Virus record (IMG/VR): IMGVR_UViG_3300015371_000003
Span: 1 to 64,000 of that record
Length of the DNA stretch: 64,000 nucleotides
DNA from: a virus
Direction: 5' to 3' (one strand)
Shown here: in pieces, positions 53,860-62,594 of the stretch
Layout: each line of letters begins with the position of its first letter
Position numbering within the stretch: the stretch's first letter is position 1
The notes under the pieces: model-generated
What the model was told of the DNA's origin: nothing
What the model saw: only the letters and a program-made list of their open reading frames with translations
Databases searched by the model: none
Program-made: the position numbers and the translations under genes

Positions 53860-55854
53860 ATGCTCAAGTTGACGGACGGCACGCCCCCCAAAGACACTCC
53901 TGAATCCAAGATTACCTTCATCCAGAAGGTGATCAAGGGTGAAACGTGGATGGTGATGGCGCACTCCGCCGTCGAATTAGAGGATGAGTTTTCCAGCCTC
54001 TATTACACGGCAGGGCAGCAGAACAACCTGTTCCTGATGCCCCCGTTCGAACCCAACGTCCTCCTGAACCTCGTCCAGACCAACAACATCCTCAACCAGT
54101 GCATCGAAGCGATGGAAGTGAACATCGATGGCACCGGGCATGAGTTTATTCCGGCGAAGGATAAAGCCTCCGACAAGTCCGCAGGAAAGCCGGGAGCCGA
54201 GGACAACGCTCCGGCACAGTCAGGCATTCCTCCGCCGACATCTTTTGGCAGCATCCGCAAACAGGATGCGACGGCGGATGACATCGATGAGGAGGAGAAG
54301 AAAGTAGCGGAGGGATTCTTCAAAGAACCCTATCCGAACACCTCGTTTGTGTCGATACGCCGGAGAATGCGGCGGCAGATGGAATCGGTGGGCTATGCGT
54401 TCCTCGAAGTACTCCGCAATGTGGCCGGGGACGTAGTAGCTATCCGGAACATTGAAACGCAGCATGTTCGCATGGTGAAGCTGGATGCCCCCATTCAGGT
54501 GAAGAAGAAGATTGAGCGGGACGGGAAAGTCGTGGAACTGGTGCTCTGGGAGCGGGAGCGACGATTTGCACAGACGGTGGCCCTGAAGCAGCAGGTGTAC
54601 TACCGGGAGTATGGGTCCACCCGTGAAATCAACCGGGAAACGGGGGATTGGGAGACGGACACCGAGAAGGTACCGCCGGAGAAGCGGGGATCAGAACTGC
54701 TGATGTTTGGGATCAATCCGGACGTGACCACCCCGTACTTCCTCCCCCGGTGGATCAACGAGTTACCCTCCGTCATCGGTTCCCGAGCGGCGGAGGAACA
54801 GAACCTGCAATTTCTGGATGCGGGTGGTCTGCCTCCGGCCATCGTATTTATCCAAGGCGGCACACTCATCAAGGACACCTCCGACCAACTCCGCATGTAT
54901 TTGTCTGGCCTGAACAAGAACAAGAACCGGGCGGTGGTCGTGGAGGTGCAATCCTCCAGTGGATCACTGGATGCGGCGGGCAAGGTGGATGTGAAAGTCG
55001 AGCGATTCGGTTCTGCCCAATCCCAAGACGCGATGTTCACCAACTACGATGAATCCACCGAGGAGCACGTGCGGATCGGCTTCCGGTTGCCCAAGATTTT
55101 TCTGGGGCGGGAGGAATCCTACAACTTTGCGACGGCACAAGTGGCCTACATGATTGCGGAGGCCCAAGTCTTTGGTCCGGAGCGGGAGGAGTTTGACAAG
55201 ATCATCAACAAGACGATCATCAAGGAACTGAAGCTCAAGACACTGGAATTCAAGTCCAAGCCCATTACCTTGAAGGATGTCACGTCGATTCTGACGGCTC
55301 TGGAATTGTCGGCACCGATGGCAACGCGGGAATCCTTCCTGAAGGAAGTGAATACGTCGGTGGGCACGTCGTTGGAACTGGCGGAAGTCCCGGCCCCGAA
55401 TGTGGCCCCCGGTCAAACGCCGTTGCCGAATACGCGGACCATCGATGAGATGCACCACGGTGAACTGCCCGCGTCTACCCAAACTCCGCAGATGACGGCT
55501 CCGCAACAGGAACCCAAGCCCGAGCCACCACCGAAGGAGACACACGTCATCCTGAAACCGGGGGATGAGATGCACCCAGTGCCCGCCAAGGATGAGACGA
55601 TTCGGGCTAAGCCGAAGGAGAAGAAGGCGGCGAGTGACATCCTGACGCTAGCGCAGGATTACGCCATCTATCAGGGGTTGATGCCCCAACTGGCGATCAA
55701 GCAGGAGTTGACCAAAGAGCGAGCGGATGCTATCAACGAGGAGCTAGACACGCTCCACCCGGATGATGTGCGTGTGTTCAACAGCCTGCTGGCGATGATG
55801 GTGTTTGGATCGGATGACGCGGATCTGTCCTCCGTGATTGCCGCCACCCGGTAA
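53860..55854 (+). CDS. Portal protein
   Basis: 664 aa. The central part is typical of HK97/PBSX-type portals: RRRMRRQMESVGYAFLEVLRN, RNIETQHVRMVKL, LPRWINELPSVIGSRAAEEQNLQFLDAGGLPPAIVFIQGG (read in segments), and the crown/stem segment KIFLGREESYNFATAQVAYMIAEAQV. A Pro/Glu-rich C-terminal extension (residues 520-600) precedes a final helix. It forms the dodecameric vertex pore. The start has the nearby AAGAGG. Confidence 0.85.
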   Translation: MLKLTDGTPPKDTPESKITFIQKVIKGETWMVMAHSAVELEDEFSSLYYTAGQQNNLFLMPPFEPNVLLNLVQTNNILNQCIEAMEVNIDGTGHEFIPAKDKASDKSAGKPGAEDNAPAQSGIPPPTSFGSIRKQDATADDIDEEEKKVAEGFFKEPYPNTSFVSIRRRMRRQMESVGYAFLEVLRNVAGDVVAIRNIETQHVRMVKLDAPIQVKKKIERDGKVVELVLWERERRFAQTVALKQQVYYREYGSTREINRETGDWETDTEKVPPEKRGSELLMFGINPDVTTPYFLPRWINELPSVIGSRAAEEQNLQFLDAGGLPPAIVFIQGGTLIKDTSDQLRMYLSGLNKNKNRAVVVEVQSSSGSLDAAGKVDVKVERFGSAQSQDAMFTNYDESTEEHVRIGFRLPKIFLGREESYNFATAQVAYMIAEAQVFGPEREEFDKIINKTIIKELKLKTLEFKSKPITLKDVTSILTALELSAPMATRESFLKEVNTSVGTSLELAEVPAPNVAPGQTPLPNTRTIDEMHHGELPASTQTPQMTAPQQEPKPEPPPKETHVILKPGDEMHPVPAKDETIRAKPKEKKAASDILTLAQDYAIYQGLMPQLAIKQELTKERADAINEELDTLHPDDVRVFNSLLAMMVFGSDDADLSSVIAATR

Positions 55855-55855
55855 G

Positions 55856-57373
55856 ATGCCGACGCTCGATCTGCGGACGTATGTGCTGTTGGAGCGGGCC
55901 TTTGTCCGGAGGCTCCAACGGTCATGGCGGCAGCAGTCGGCTCCGCTGTACGCGAAGATTGCCCAAGCCTGCAACGACCACAAATGGGATGAAGCCCGCC
56001 GTCTTGTCACCGATCTGGACATGACGGAGGTCGGCACCGAGAACCGCGAGTGGATCACGTACATGCTCCGGTCGTGTGCCGTCTTCGGAGCCGGTACCGT
56101 CTCCAAGAAGAAACCGAGTTTCGTGGGCGTGGGCAGCTTCGATACCTTCCTGAAGCAGACCACGAACAATTTCCTGCAATACCTCGAATTGACCGCCACC
56201 GCTCAGATCCAAGCGGAAGCGTTGCAATCAATTGCCGAAGATGAGGCTAAGACCAAAGCCGCGATGTTGAAGGCGGCATGGGATGAATCCCAACACCCCC
56301 GTGACAAGGAAGGACAGTTCACGGAGGCCGGGGCCGGAACGGAGGCCAAGTCGGGGGATCCCGAAGGCAGTGGCCCCGCCCGTGTGGAATGGAACAAGCG
56401 CAACAAGGCGGTGATGGAAGCGACTGATGTCTATATTGACACCAGAGAAGCCCATCGAGCTTTAGTGGAGCGATTGAACGCTGAATATCAGGCGGAAACC
56501 CCGATGGGGTATCCAGAGGCCGGGTATGCGGCGTACAAGAAATCCCAAGCCACATTGGAGCAGGCCAACCAAGCGTTGGCACAGGCCGAAACTGCGCTGA
56601 AGCAACAAGAACCGCTGATGCGGAAGGAAATCGTCCAGAATCTGGCGACAGACGTAGCCAGTGATTTGGGCGTTGATCCACGTTTGATTGACGTGGTGGA
56701 CGAAGCTCCGCATCCGTTTACGGTTGGAGATAAGCAATTTACCGAGGCGGGGCACTACGATCCGACTACCAAACGCATTCAGTTGAATTCCAACAATATC
56801 TCGTATGCGAATGCCCCCGGAGTCAAGGGGGTGGTAGCCCATGAAATTTCTCATGCGATCTATCACCAGTTGAAGATTGCGGCGGAGGAGGAATTTCAAC
56901 GGTATCTCGTCAAAGCTACGACCGAGGATGCCTATACCCCGTGGTTTCATGAGCGGTTTACCACCGATCCCCATAAAATTGGCCGTCAGGTGAAGCCCGA
57001 GTACGCCAAGGAAATGGCCGAGGAATTTCCGGCGTCTACCGTGCTGGCCCGGTTGAGTGGGGGAGATATTTTCTCCGGTATCACTGATGAGATGATTGCT
57101 GAAAATGGGCATAGTCGGTATGCCAAATCGTACTGGGCCGCTGAAGCCGAGAAACGGATAGGGCTGCGGAATTACCGTAACGCCATCAATGAAACGATAG
57201 CCGAGATTACGCGGTGGTTGGCCTACCCCCGGTCATGGGAGGAGGAGAAGCCACCGGATCTGGATTCTCCGTGGGTCAAGTTGACAGAATCCATGTTGGG
57301 ATGGCATCAACGACAGCAAGCTGAACAGGCGAGGCAGTTTGCCGCGTCTTTGGCGTCGGGGTTCCGAGCATGA
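55856..57373 (+). CDS. MuF-like head protein fused to a zinc metallopeptidase
   Basis: 505 aa. Residues 1-130 resemble the minor-head (gp7/MuF) helical domain that follows portals. WDESQHPRDKEGQF begins at Trp142. A linker and coiled coil follow, then VVAHEISHAIYHQL (HExxH at His329-His333) in a metallopeptidase-like domain. The MuF-plus-enzyme layout fits a protein carried in the capsid and injected. The third zinc ligand is not identified. Palindrome site 25 lies at 56223. Confidence 0.7.
   Translation: MPTLDLRTYVLLERAFVRRLQRSWRQQSAPLYAKIAQACNDHKWDEARRLVTDLDMTEVGTENREWITYMLRSCAVFGAGTVSKKKPSFVGVGSFDTFLKQTTNNFLQYLELTATAQIQAEALQSIAEDEAKTKAAMLKAAWDESQHPRDKEGQFTEAGAGTEAKSGDPEGSGPARVEWNKRNKAVMEATDVYIDTREAHRALVERLNAEYQAETPMGYPEAGYAAYKKSQATLEQANQALAQAETALKQQEPLMRKEIVQNLATDVASDLGVDPRLIDVVDEAPHPFTVGDKQFTEAGHYDPTTKRIQLNSNNISYANAPGVKGVVAHEISHAIYHQLKIAAEEEFQRYLVKATTEDAYTPWFHERFTTDPHKIGRQVKPEYAKEMAEEFPASTVLARLSGGDIFSGITDEMIAENGHSRYAKSYWAAEAEKRIGLRNYRNAINETIAEITRWLAYPRSWEEEKPPDLDSPWVKLTESMLGWHQRQQAEQARQFAASLASGFRA
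56223..56236. repeat. 14-bp palindrome site 25
   Basis: TGCAATCAATTGCC, one mismatch, inside the MuF-like gene, read as Leu-Gln-Ser-Ile-Ala. Confidence 0.6.
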
Positions 57374-59055
57374 TCCTGCCTGAACCTATCACCCTCAACG
57401 GTCGGACGGGTACCGTCGCCTATCTGGACGCGCAGTGGCATCCAGTCCCGGCGGATCAGGCGACGATGGCGCGAGTCCTGTTCGATGATGGGGGGACTGG
57501 TTTCTTTCAGGTGCAACCGATTGCCAAATCCACTGAAGATGCGGTAAAATGGGATGAGTCCAAACACCCCCGCGATAAAGAGGGGCAATTTACCGAAGGA
57601 GTCGGAGATGGACGAAGTGGTAAGACAACCCCGGAATCTGACAGAGGAGCAGGAGGCAGCGGAGGAGTTGGCGTATCGACGCCCCCCAAAGGGGTGGAAG
57701 CCGCAGGTCAAAAACGCCCCCCCGCCGTCCCCGAAGTCCAAGCCGTAGCGCGGGCGTATAACGCGCAGCACGGACTGCCCCCGGTCGAGCACGGCTATGC
57801 GACGGTGAATGAGGCCCGAGCAGGGGCCATTGCCGATGCCTATGACGCGCTTCCGGTGGATGATACGGATAATCCAGCGGTGCGGGAGGCGTATGCGGCC
57901 CTGAGTCGAGAGATTCAGGAGCAGTGGGATTTCATCACCTCTCACGGGGTGACGTTCGAACCGTGGACTGGAGAGGGACAGCCGTATCAGAATTCGCCGG
58001 AGATGGTGGCGGACATTCAGAAGAACCACCACCTGTATTTCTTCACGGGTGGGGAGCCGCATCCGTTGTTGGGGGCGATTGATCCGGCGACGGGGCTGTC
58101 CATGAACGACAAACTGCGAGCAGTCCATGACTACTTTGGGCATGCCGCAGGCGGCTATGGATTCGGAGCGAGAGGCGAGGAGAATGCGTGGCGGGCGCAT
58201 TCCCAGATGTTCAGCGCCCAAGCGAGACGGGCGATGACGACGGAGACACGCGGGCAGAATTCGTGGGTGAATTTCGGGCGACAGAACTACACGCCTGAGG
58301 GCATCTACAAGAATATTCCCGCCGCCGAGCGTCCGTATGCGGTGCAGAAGGTGGCGATTCTCCCCGATGTGTACGTGGTCTTGGAGCATGGTGGAGTCCT
58401 GAAATGGGAGGAGTCACAGCATCCACGGGTGCCGGGAGGGGAGCATGGCGGAGAGTTTACGCGAGTCGCCATTACGAGTCAGCGACCGGCGGATGACCCC
58501 GGCCATCAGACCAATCGGGAAGTGTTTGAGCACATGCGCGTGTTTGCAGGCCGATTGGCAGCCATCCCCGGCGTGACCAACGTGTCGGTGAAGCCCGGAG
58601 TCGGGGGGTGGGACGGCGGAGCCGAATCGATGTGGCAAGTGTTCTATCGGGGGAATGGTGAAGCTACGCGGTTGGTGGCGATGACGGCCAAGCACTTCAA
58701 TCAGGATGCGGTGTTGATCCTTAAGAAGTGTCAGGGTGGAGCGGATTGTCAGCCCGCTACGGAATTGCATTTCTCCAAGGGGATTGGCGGGAAGGTTCGT
58801 GTGGGCGTCGAGAAAGTACTGGTTGAGCATAAGATTAAGGGCTGGACGTGGATGAAGCGCGACGGACGGACCATTCTTCGAATGGTGGCGATTCCCGAAG
58901 AAGGGGATGATCCGGTCACGCATCAGCAGACGACAGCGGTGATTAGTCAGCAGTTGCGGGATAAGGGCTTGATGAACAAACGGCACGTGCAAAAGGTGGC
59001 CGTGAGTATGATGCGGCGTGAAGGACCAAACAGTTATGACCGAATCCTTGGATAA
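57370..59055 (+). CDS. Putative virion effector with HDxxGH/ETRGQNSW domain
   Basis: 561 aa. KWDESKHPRDKEGQF begins at Trp61, and a second copy, KWEESQHPRVPGGEHGGEF, at Trp346. Between them is a domain with HDYFGHAAGG (His253, His258), GEENAWRAHSQMF and ETRGQNSWVNFG (from Glu292), spaced like a metal-dependent enzyme; similar segments occur in large phage multidomain proteins but I cannot name the activity. The last 180 residues are a separate alpha/beta domain. The GTGA overlap with its neighbours makes one operon. Confidence 0.6.
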   Translation: MILPEPITLNGRTGTVAYLDAQWHPVPADQATMARVLFDDGGTGFFQVQPIAKSTEDAVKWDESKHPRDKEGQFTEGVGDGRSGKTTPESDRGAGGSGGVGVSTPPKGVEAAGQKRPPAVPEVQAVARAYNAQHGLPPVEHGYATVNEARAGAIADAYDALPVDDTDNPAVREAYAALSREIQEQWDFITSHGVTFEPWTGEGQPYQNSPEMVADIQKNHHLYFFTGGEPHPLLGAIDPATGLSMNDKLRAVHDYFGHAAGGYGFGARGEENAWRAHSQMFSAQARRAMTTETRGQNSWVNFGRQNYTPEGIYKNIPAAERPYAVQKVAILPDVYVVLEHGGVLKWEESQHPRVPGGEHGGEFTRVAITSQRPADDPGHQTNREVFEHMRVFAGRLAAIPGVTNVSVKPGVGGWDGGAESMWQVFYRGNGEATRLVAMTAKHFNQDAVLILKKCQGGADCQPATELHFSKGIGGKVRVGVEKVLVEHKIKGWTWMKRDGRTILRMVAIPEEGDDPVTHQQTTAVISQQLRDKGLMNKRHVQKVAVSMMRREGPNSYDRILG

Positions 59056-60232
59056 GGCGTTACAGGAATTGGAACAGCTTGTGGCAGAAGAAGCCGCGTC
59101 ATCGGACACGGGTGAAGATTTGCCAGAGTATGATCCGCTGCCTGAAGACGATGACGATGTGTCAGTCACGTTTCTGGCTGGTCCTGCGGTGAAATGGGAT
59201 CCATCCAAGCACCCGCGTGACAAAGAGGGGCAGTTCACGGACACCGTAGGCACCATCCGAGGAGTGGTTCGCACCACCGCTGAACAGGCCCGCCGGGATC
59301 TGGTCGCACTCGGGAAGAAGGTGGAGCAGTTAGACCACCGTCATGCGAAAGCCGCCGAGGAATCGCGGGTAGCGTGGGCGGCGTTCATGAAAGACGCACG
59401 GGAGCGGAAACGTCCCCTGAAGATTGACGGGGCGGCGGCGAAGAAATTGCCGTCCTACAAAGCCGCGCAAGCCGCCGATGCCAAGGTCATCGCCATTTCC
59501 GAGGAGACATCCCGAGTCGCCAGAGAAGTCAACAAAGAAGCGTTACGACAACTCGTGGTGCCGGAACGGGAGCGGTCCCTTGTGGAGTTTCTGGTTCCCG
59601 AGGGGCAATTGAATCCGGATCCACGGATTGAAGCTGGAATTGGCGACCACGCGAAGCGAGCGTTGGATGTCTTCCGCAAGTACGATGGGTCCGGGGAGTT
59701 GATGGGCGTCCCCATTCCACCGGGGAAAGAAGAACAGTTCAAAGAGATTTTTGGGGACGTGGAGTTTGAACATCTGCCGGATGGAAGTACGTGGGTGACG
59801 AAGAAGCTCCGGTTGACGCGGGCACCGGCTGGTGCGCGGGCCAATGCGTCGGCGTTTGGGGTACAAATTGGTGGGACTCGTGAGTTGGAGCGGACCATCT
59901 ATCACGAGGTGGCGCACCATGTGGAGTTTGCCAACTCGGACATTTATCAGGCCGCTGTGGATCTGCGGGCTTCGCTTGCCAGCGAGTCTACGCCCAAGTC
60001 CTTGAATGACTTGAAGGGCGTGGGTGGGTATGGACCCGAAGAAATTGCGCTGCCGGGAAAATTTCTCGATTCGTATGTGGGCAAGGTCTATCCGGAGGAT
60101 GCACGGGCCACAGAAATGTTGTCCACCGGGATGGAGTACTATCTGACGGACCCGATTCGATTTGCCCGAGAAGCCCCCGAGCATTTCAAGTTTGTGTGGA
60201 ACGTGATGCACGGGAAGTATCGGAGGAAGTAA
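59036..60232 (+). CDS. Putative virion effector, zinc metallopeptidase
   Basis: 398 aa (GTG 59018 is an alternative start). Acidic N-terminal 45 residues, KWDPSKHPRDKEGQF from Trp54, then a coiled coil and beta domain, and RTIYHEVAHHVEF (HExxH, His290-His294). The C-terminal EYYLTDPIRFAREAPEHF may supply further ligands. Its metallopeptidase differs in sequence from that at 55856 apart from the HExxH, so the two probably have different targets. Confidence 0.65.
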   Translation: MTESLDKALQELEQLVAEEAASSDTGEDLPEYDPLPEDDDDVSVTFLAGPAVKWDPSKHPRDKEGQFTDTVGTIRGVVRTTAEQARRDLVALGKKVEQLDHRHAKAAEESRVAWAAFMKDARERKRPLKIDGAAAKKLPSYKAAQAADAKVIAISEETSRVAREVNKEALRQLVVPERERSLVEFLVPEGQLNPDPRIEAGIGDHAKRALDVFRKYDGSGELMGVPIPPGKEEQFKEIFGDVEFEHLPDGSTWVTKKLRLTRAPAGARANASAFGVQIGGTRELERTIYHEVAHHVEFANSDIYQAAVDLRASLASESTPKSLNDLKGVGGYGPEEIALPGKFLDSYVGKVYPEDARATEMLSTGMEYYLTDPIRFAREAPEHFKFVWNVMHGKYRRK

Positions 60233-60459
60233 TGGTGGAAGTCGAAGTGTACGGCGAACGAGCACGGTGCCAAAACGGGGTGTGGACGGCGGAGAGTCAG
60301 GCGCTGACGGATCTGCTGAACGCTCCGTGGAATCAGCCGGATGCCTTCCGGTATCGGCTGGATCCGGATATCGATGCGGCGGAGCACGTCGTGAAGACGA
60401 TGGGCGCACAGGTGATTTCCACCGAACCCCCGCCCACTGAACCCGGCGTGGTGTACTGA
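60232..60459 (+). CDS. Small acidic protein
   Basis: 75 aa starting at the previous stop. Beta-rich start (VEVEVYGERARCQNGVW), then Asp/Glu/Pro-rich. Could be an immunity or chaperone partner by position only. Unknown. Confidence 0.5.
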   Translation: MVEVEVYGERARCQNGVWTAESQALTDLLNAPWNQPDAFRYRLDPDIDAAEHVVKTMGAQVISTEPPPTEPGVVY

Positions 60460-60474
60460 CGAAACCTTAGGAGT

Positions 60475-60488
60475 TGCACTTGAGTGCA
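60475..60488. repeat. 14-bp palindrome site 26
   Basis: TGCACTTGAGTGCA upstream of the GGAG of the kinase-like gene. Confidence 0.75.
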
Positions 60489-60502
60489 ACGGAGCAACGC
60501 CG

Positions 60503-62311
60503 ATGCGGTCGTACCGAGACATTCTCCGGGGGGCATTGCGTTACGTCCACATCCTCAAGTGGGATGAGTCTAAAATTCACCGTAATCCTGCCGGGAGTCC
60601 GGGTAGTTCCGGGGGGCAGTTTGCGAAGATGGGGATGCGGGGGAGTGCGTATGGCACGGCTCCGGTGCCCTCCTCTGAAGCTATTGCCCGTATGCCAAGT
60701 GGGGCACCGGAAGCGATGGCCCACATGCGACGGGCGGGCCTGATCGCACAGCAGGATCGGGAGAAGTATCAGGAATTAGCCGCAGCGGAATCCCAAGCGG
60801 TGCGTCAAGGCGGCGGCGTGGCCGGATGGCGGTCGAGGGATAAAGCCGCAGAGCGGTACAAGGATGTGCTGATCAACCGCCCCCGTGCGGAGAATTTCGA
60901 ACCACCTCCTCCCCCACCCCCAGAACCCACACCAGTACTCACGTCTGGCAGTGCCACCAGTGTCGTGAAGAAATTGGGCGGCAGTTCGAATGCCTGCTAC
61001 GTCGTCCAGATGGAGGATGGTTCCAAAGCCTTCTTCAAACCGGAAGCCGGGGAGACGTGGGAAGCCGGGTTCTGCAACAACGACATTTCCACCTACATCA
61101 CCAATAAAGACTTTTCACTGGCGGAGCGGGAAGCCACCGCACATGAAGTGTCTATCGCGTTGGGGTTTGGGGAGTTGGTGCCGGAAACCCATCTCCGTGA
61201 ACACTTCGACGTGCCGGGGATCGATCTAGCCACCGATGATGAATCCGGCGGCGGTTACGATGAAGACTACGTGCGGAGCCTCTACAACCAGTACCATGAA
61301 AAAGCCCAAGAAAAGGCTTTTGATGAGGCTGGTGAGGAGATGGCGAATCAGTACTATGATGCTCAGCAGGAGCATTTGAGGGATGTCAAGAATCGCGCCG
61401 AGGAAATGACGGATATCTGGAATGAGGTAATTAAGGAATTTCCAGATGGTCCGGACTACGGATCACAGTCGGCGTTGCAAGAACATCCTCGTCTCCCGCT
61501 TGGGTCACAGCACTTCAGCCGCCCCCCGCAGGTCGGGGTGGTTGATCCACTGGACGTGTTGAAAGAAGCGGATGTGGACATCTCGGCGGCGATGAACAAT
61601 GAGGAGCGAGAACGGGTTGCGGACGTGTTCCGTGATCGGTTGAAAGCCGGTCATCAGGAACTAGGCGATGTGGACGAGGAAGCCGCCAAAGACGATCTGG
61701 ATCGGGATCAGTGGTACGAGGATCACCAAAATACCGAGGCACGGTTAATCGAAAGCAAAATTCAGTCGTTTGATTCGTGGCGGCATAGTCAGGGTTACGA
61801 CAGCGGCGATCAAGGAGGGGGCGGCAACGTCTTCAAGAATTCCGAGGCTCCTCATCCTCACGGCGGATCCCTGCAACGGTGGTTAAACAGCGGAGGCCGC
61901 GATGGGGATATGACCCATGAGGAGGCCACGCAATTTGCGGTGCTCGATTATGTGTTGGGCACGATGGATCGGCACGGCAACAACATCATGTTCTCCGGTG
62001 GGAAAGCCTACGCCATTGATAACGGTTATGCCTTCCCCGGCCCGGATACGCCCGATGGGTTTACTTACCGGTCAGATGCCGTACGGGAGTGGATGGGGGA
62101 TGACCAACACCGCGAAGTCCCCGAAAGCACCCGGAATGAAATCTTGGGAGCGATGAATCGGACGGACTGGAAAGCCTTGGTAGACCGTCACCCGAGCATG
62201 AGCCGGGAAGAACGGCAGTCGTTTCTGGACCGGGTGGACAAGATGAAAGAAGCCCTGTCCTACGCCGAGGGGTTGTCCACCCTCTGGCATGACCAGCAAT
62301 TGATGTATTGA
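60503..62311 (+). CDS. Putative virion effector, PI3/4-kinase-like
   Basis: 602 aa. Short helix, then LKWDESKIHRNPAGSPGSSGGQF from Trp20, an extended form of the shared peptide. From about residue 155 it has the small-lobe start GSSNACYVVQMEDGSKAFFKP, a long acidic insert (240-400), and the catalytic TMDRHGNNIMF (Asp489, Asn494) and AYAIDNGYAFP (Asp506). These are the hallmarks of bacterial PI3/4-kinase-like or HipA-type kinases. It may phosphorylate a host protein or lipid. The terminal helix is basic and polar. Confidence 0.7.
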   Translation: MRSYRDILRGALRYVHILKWDESKIHRNPAGSPGSSGGQFAKMGMRGSAYGTAPVPSSEAIARMPSGAPEAMAHMRRAGLIAQQDREKYQELAAAESQAVRQGGGVAGWRSRDKAAERYKDVLINRPRAENFEPPPPPPPEPTPVLTSGSATSVVKKLGGSSNACYVVQMEDGSKAFFKPEAGETWEAGFCNNDISTYITNKDFSLAEREATAHEVSIALGFGELVPETHLREHFDVPGIDLATDDESGGGYDEDYVRSLYNQYHEKAQEKAFDEAGEEMANQYYDAQQEHLRDVKNRAEEMTDIWNEVIKEFPDGPDYGSQSALQEHPRLPLGSQHFSRPPQVGVVDPLDVLKEADVDISAAMNNEERERVADVFRDRLKAGHQELGDVDEEAAKDDLDRDQWYEDHQNTEARLIESKIQSFDSWRHSQGYDSGDQGGGGNVFKNSEAPHPHGGSLQRWLNSGGRDGDMTHEEATQFAVLDYVLGTMDRHGNNIMFSGGKAYAIDNGYAFPGPDTPDGFTYRSDAVREWMGDDQHREVPESTRNEILGAMNRTDWKALVDRHPSMSREERQSFLDRVDKMKEALSYAEGLSTLWHDQQLMY

Positions 62312-62314
62312 AAC

Positions 62315-62343
62315 TTGACATATCCACCATTTGGTGGTAAACT
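62315..62343 (+). promoter_or_regulatory. Promoter with spacer palindrome
   Basis: TTGACA (62315-62320), 17 bp, TAAACT (62338-62343). The spacer holds CCACC-ATTT-GGTGG (62324-62337), an inverted repeat placed where a repressor could block polymerase. Drives the gene at 62364. Confidence 0.65.
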
Positions 62344-62363
62344 TACTACATGGGGGGTGTGTG

Positions 62364-62588
62364 ATGCACGTGGAATTGCTGGATGTTTCGTCAGGAAATG
62401 AGGAAGTGTACGGCACCGTCCGGATGGACAACGGACAGGTGGTAGTCGAAGGGGACGTGCCCGCCCGTGTCAAACGAGATATCGAATTCGAGCGGCGGCA
62501 CACCGATGTCGGGGACGAAGCGTTTCTTCTGCGCCTTGAACAGCGGGTGTTCACAGGCCGGTATCTGCGGGCGCGATTCGTGAAATAA
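62364..62588 (+). CDS. Small beta-rich protein with its own promoter
   Basis: 74 aa. Alternating beta pattern (VYGTVRMDNGQVVVEGDVP), then RVKRDIEFERRH and a helical end. GGGGGG stands upstream. Unknown; its private promoter within a structural operon suggests separate timing, for example a regulator or antitoxin. Confidence 0.55.
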   Translation: MHVELLDVSSGNEEVYGTVRMDNGQVVVEGDVPARVKRDIEFERRHTDVGDEAFLLRLEQRVFTGRYLRARFVK

Positions 62589-62594
62589 TCCCCC

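Noticed and set aside
55193-55198. TTTGACAAG in the portal, and similar matches at 9113, 39245 and 57282, as promoters
   Set aside because: All lie in coding sequence without an xAxACT box at the right distance.
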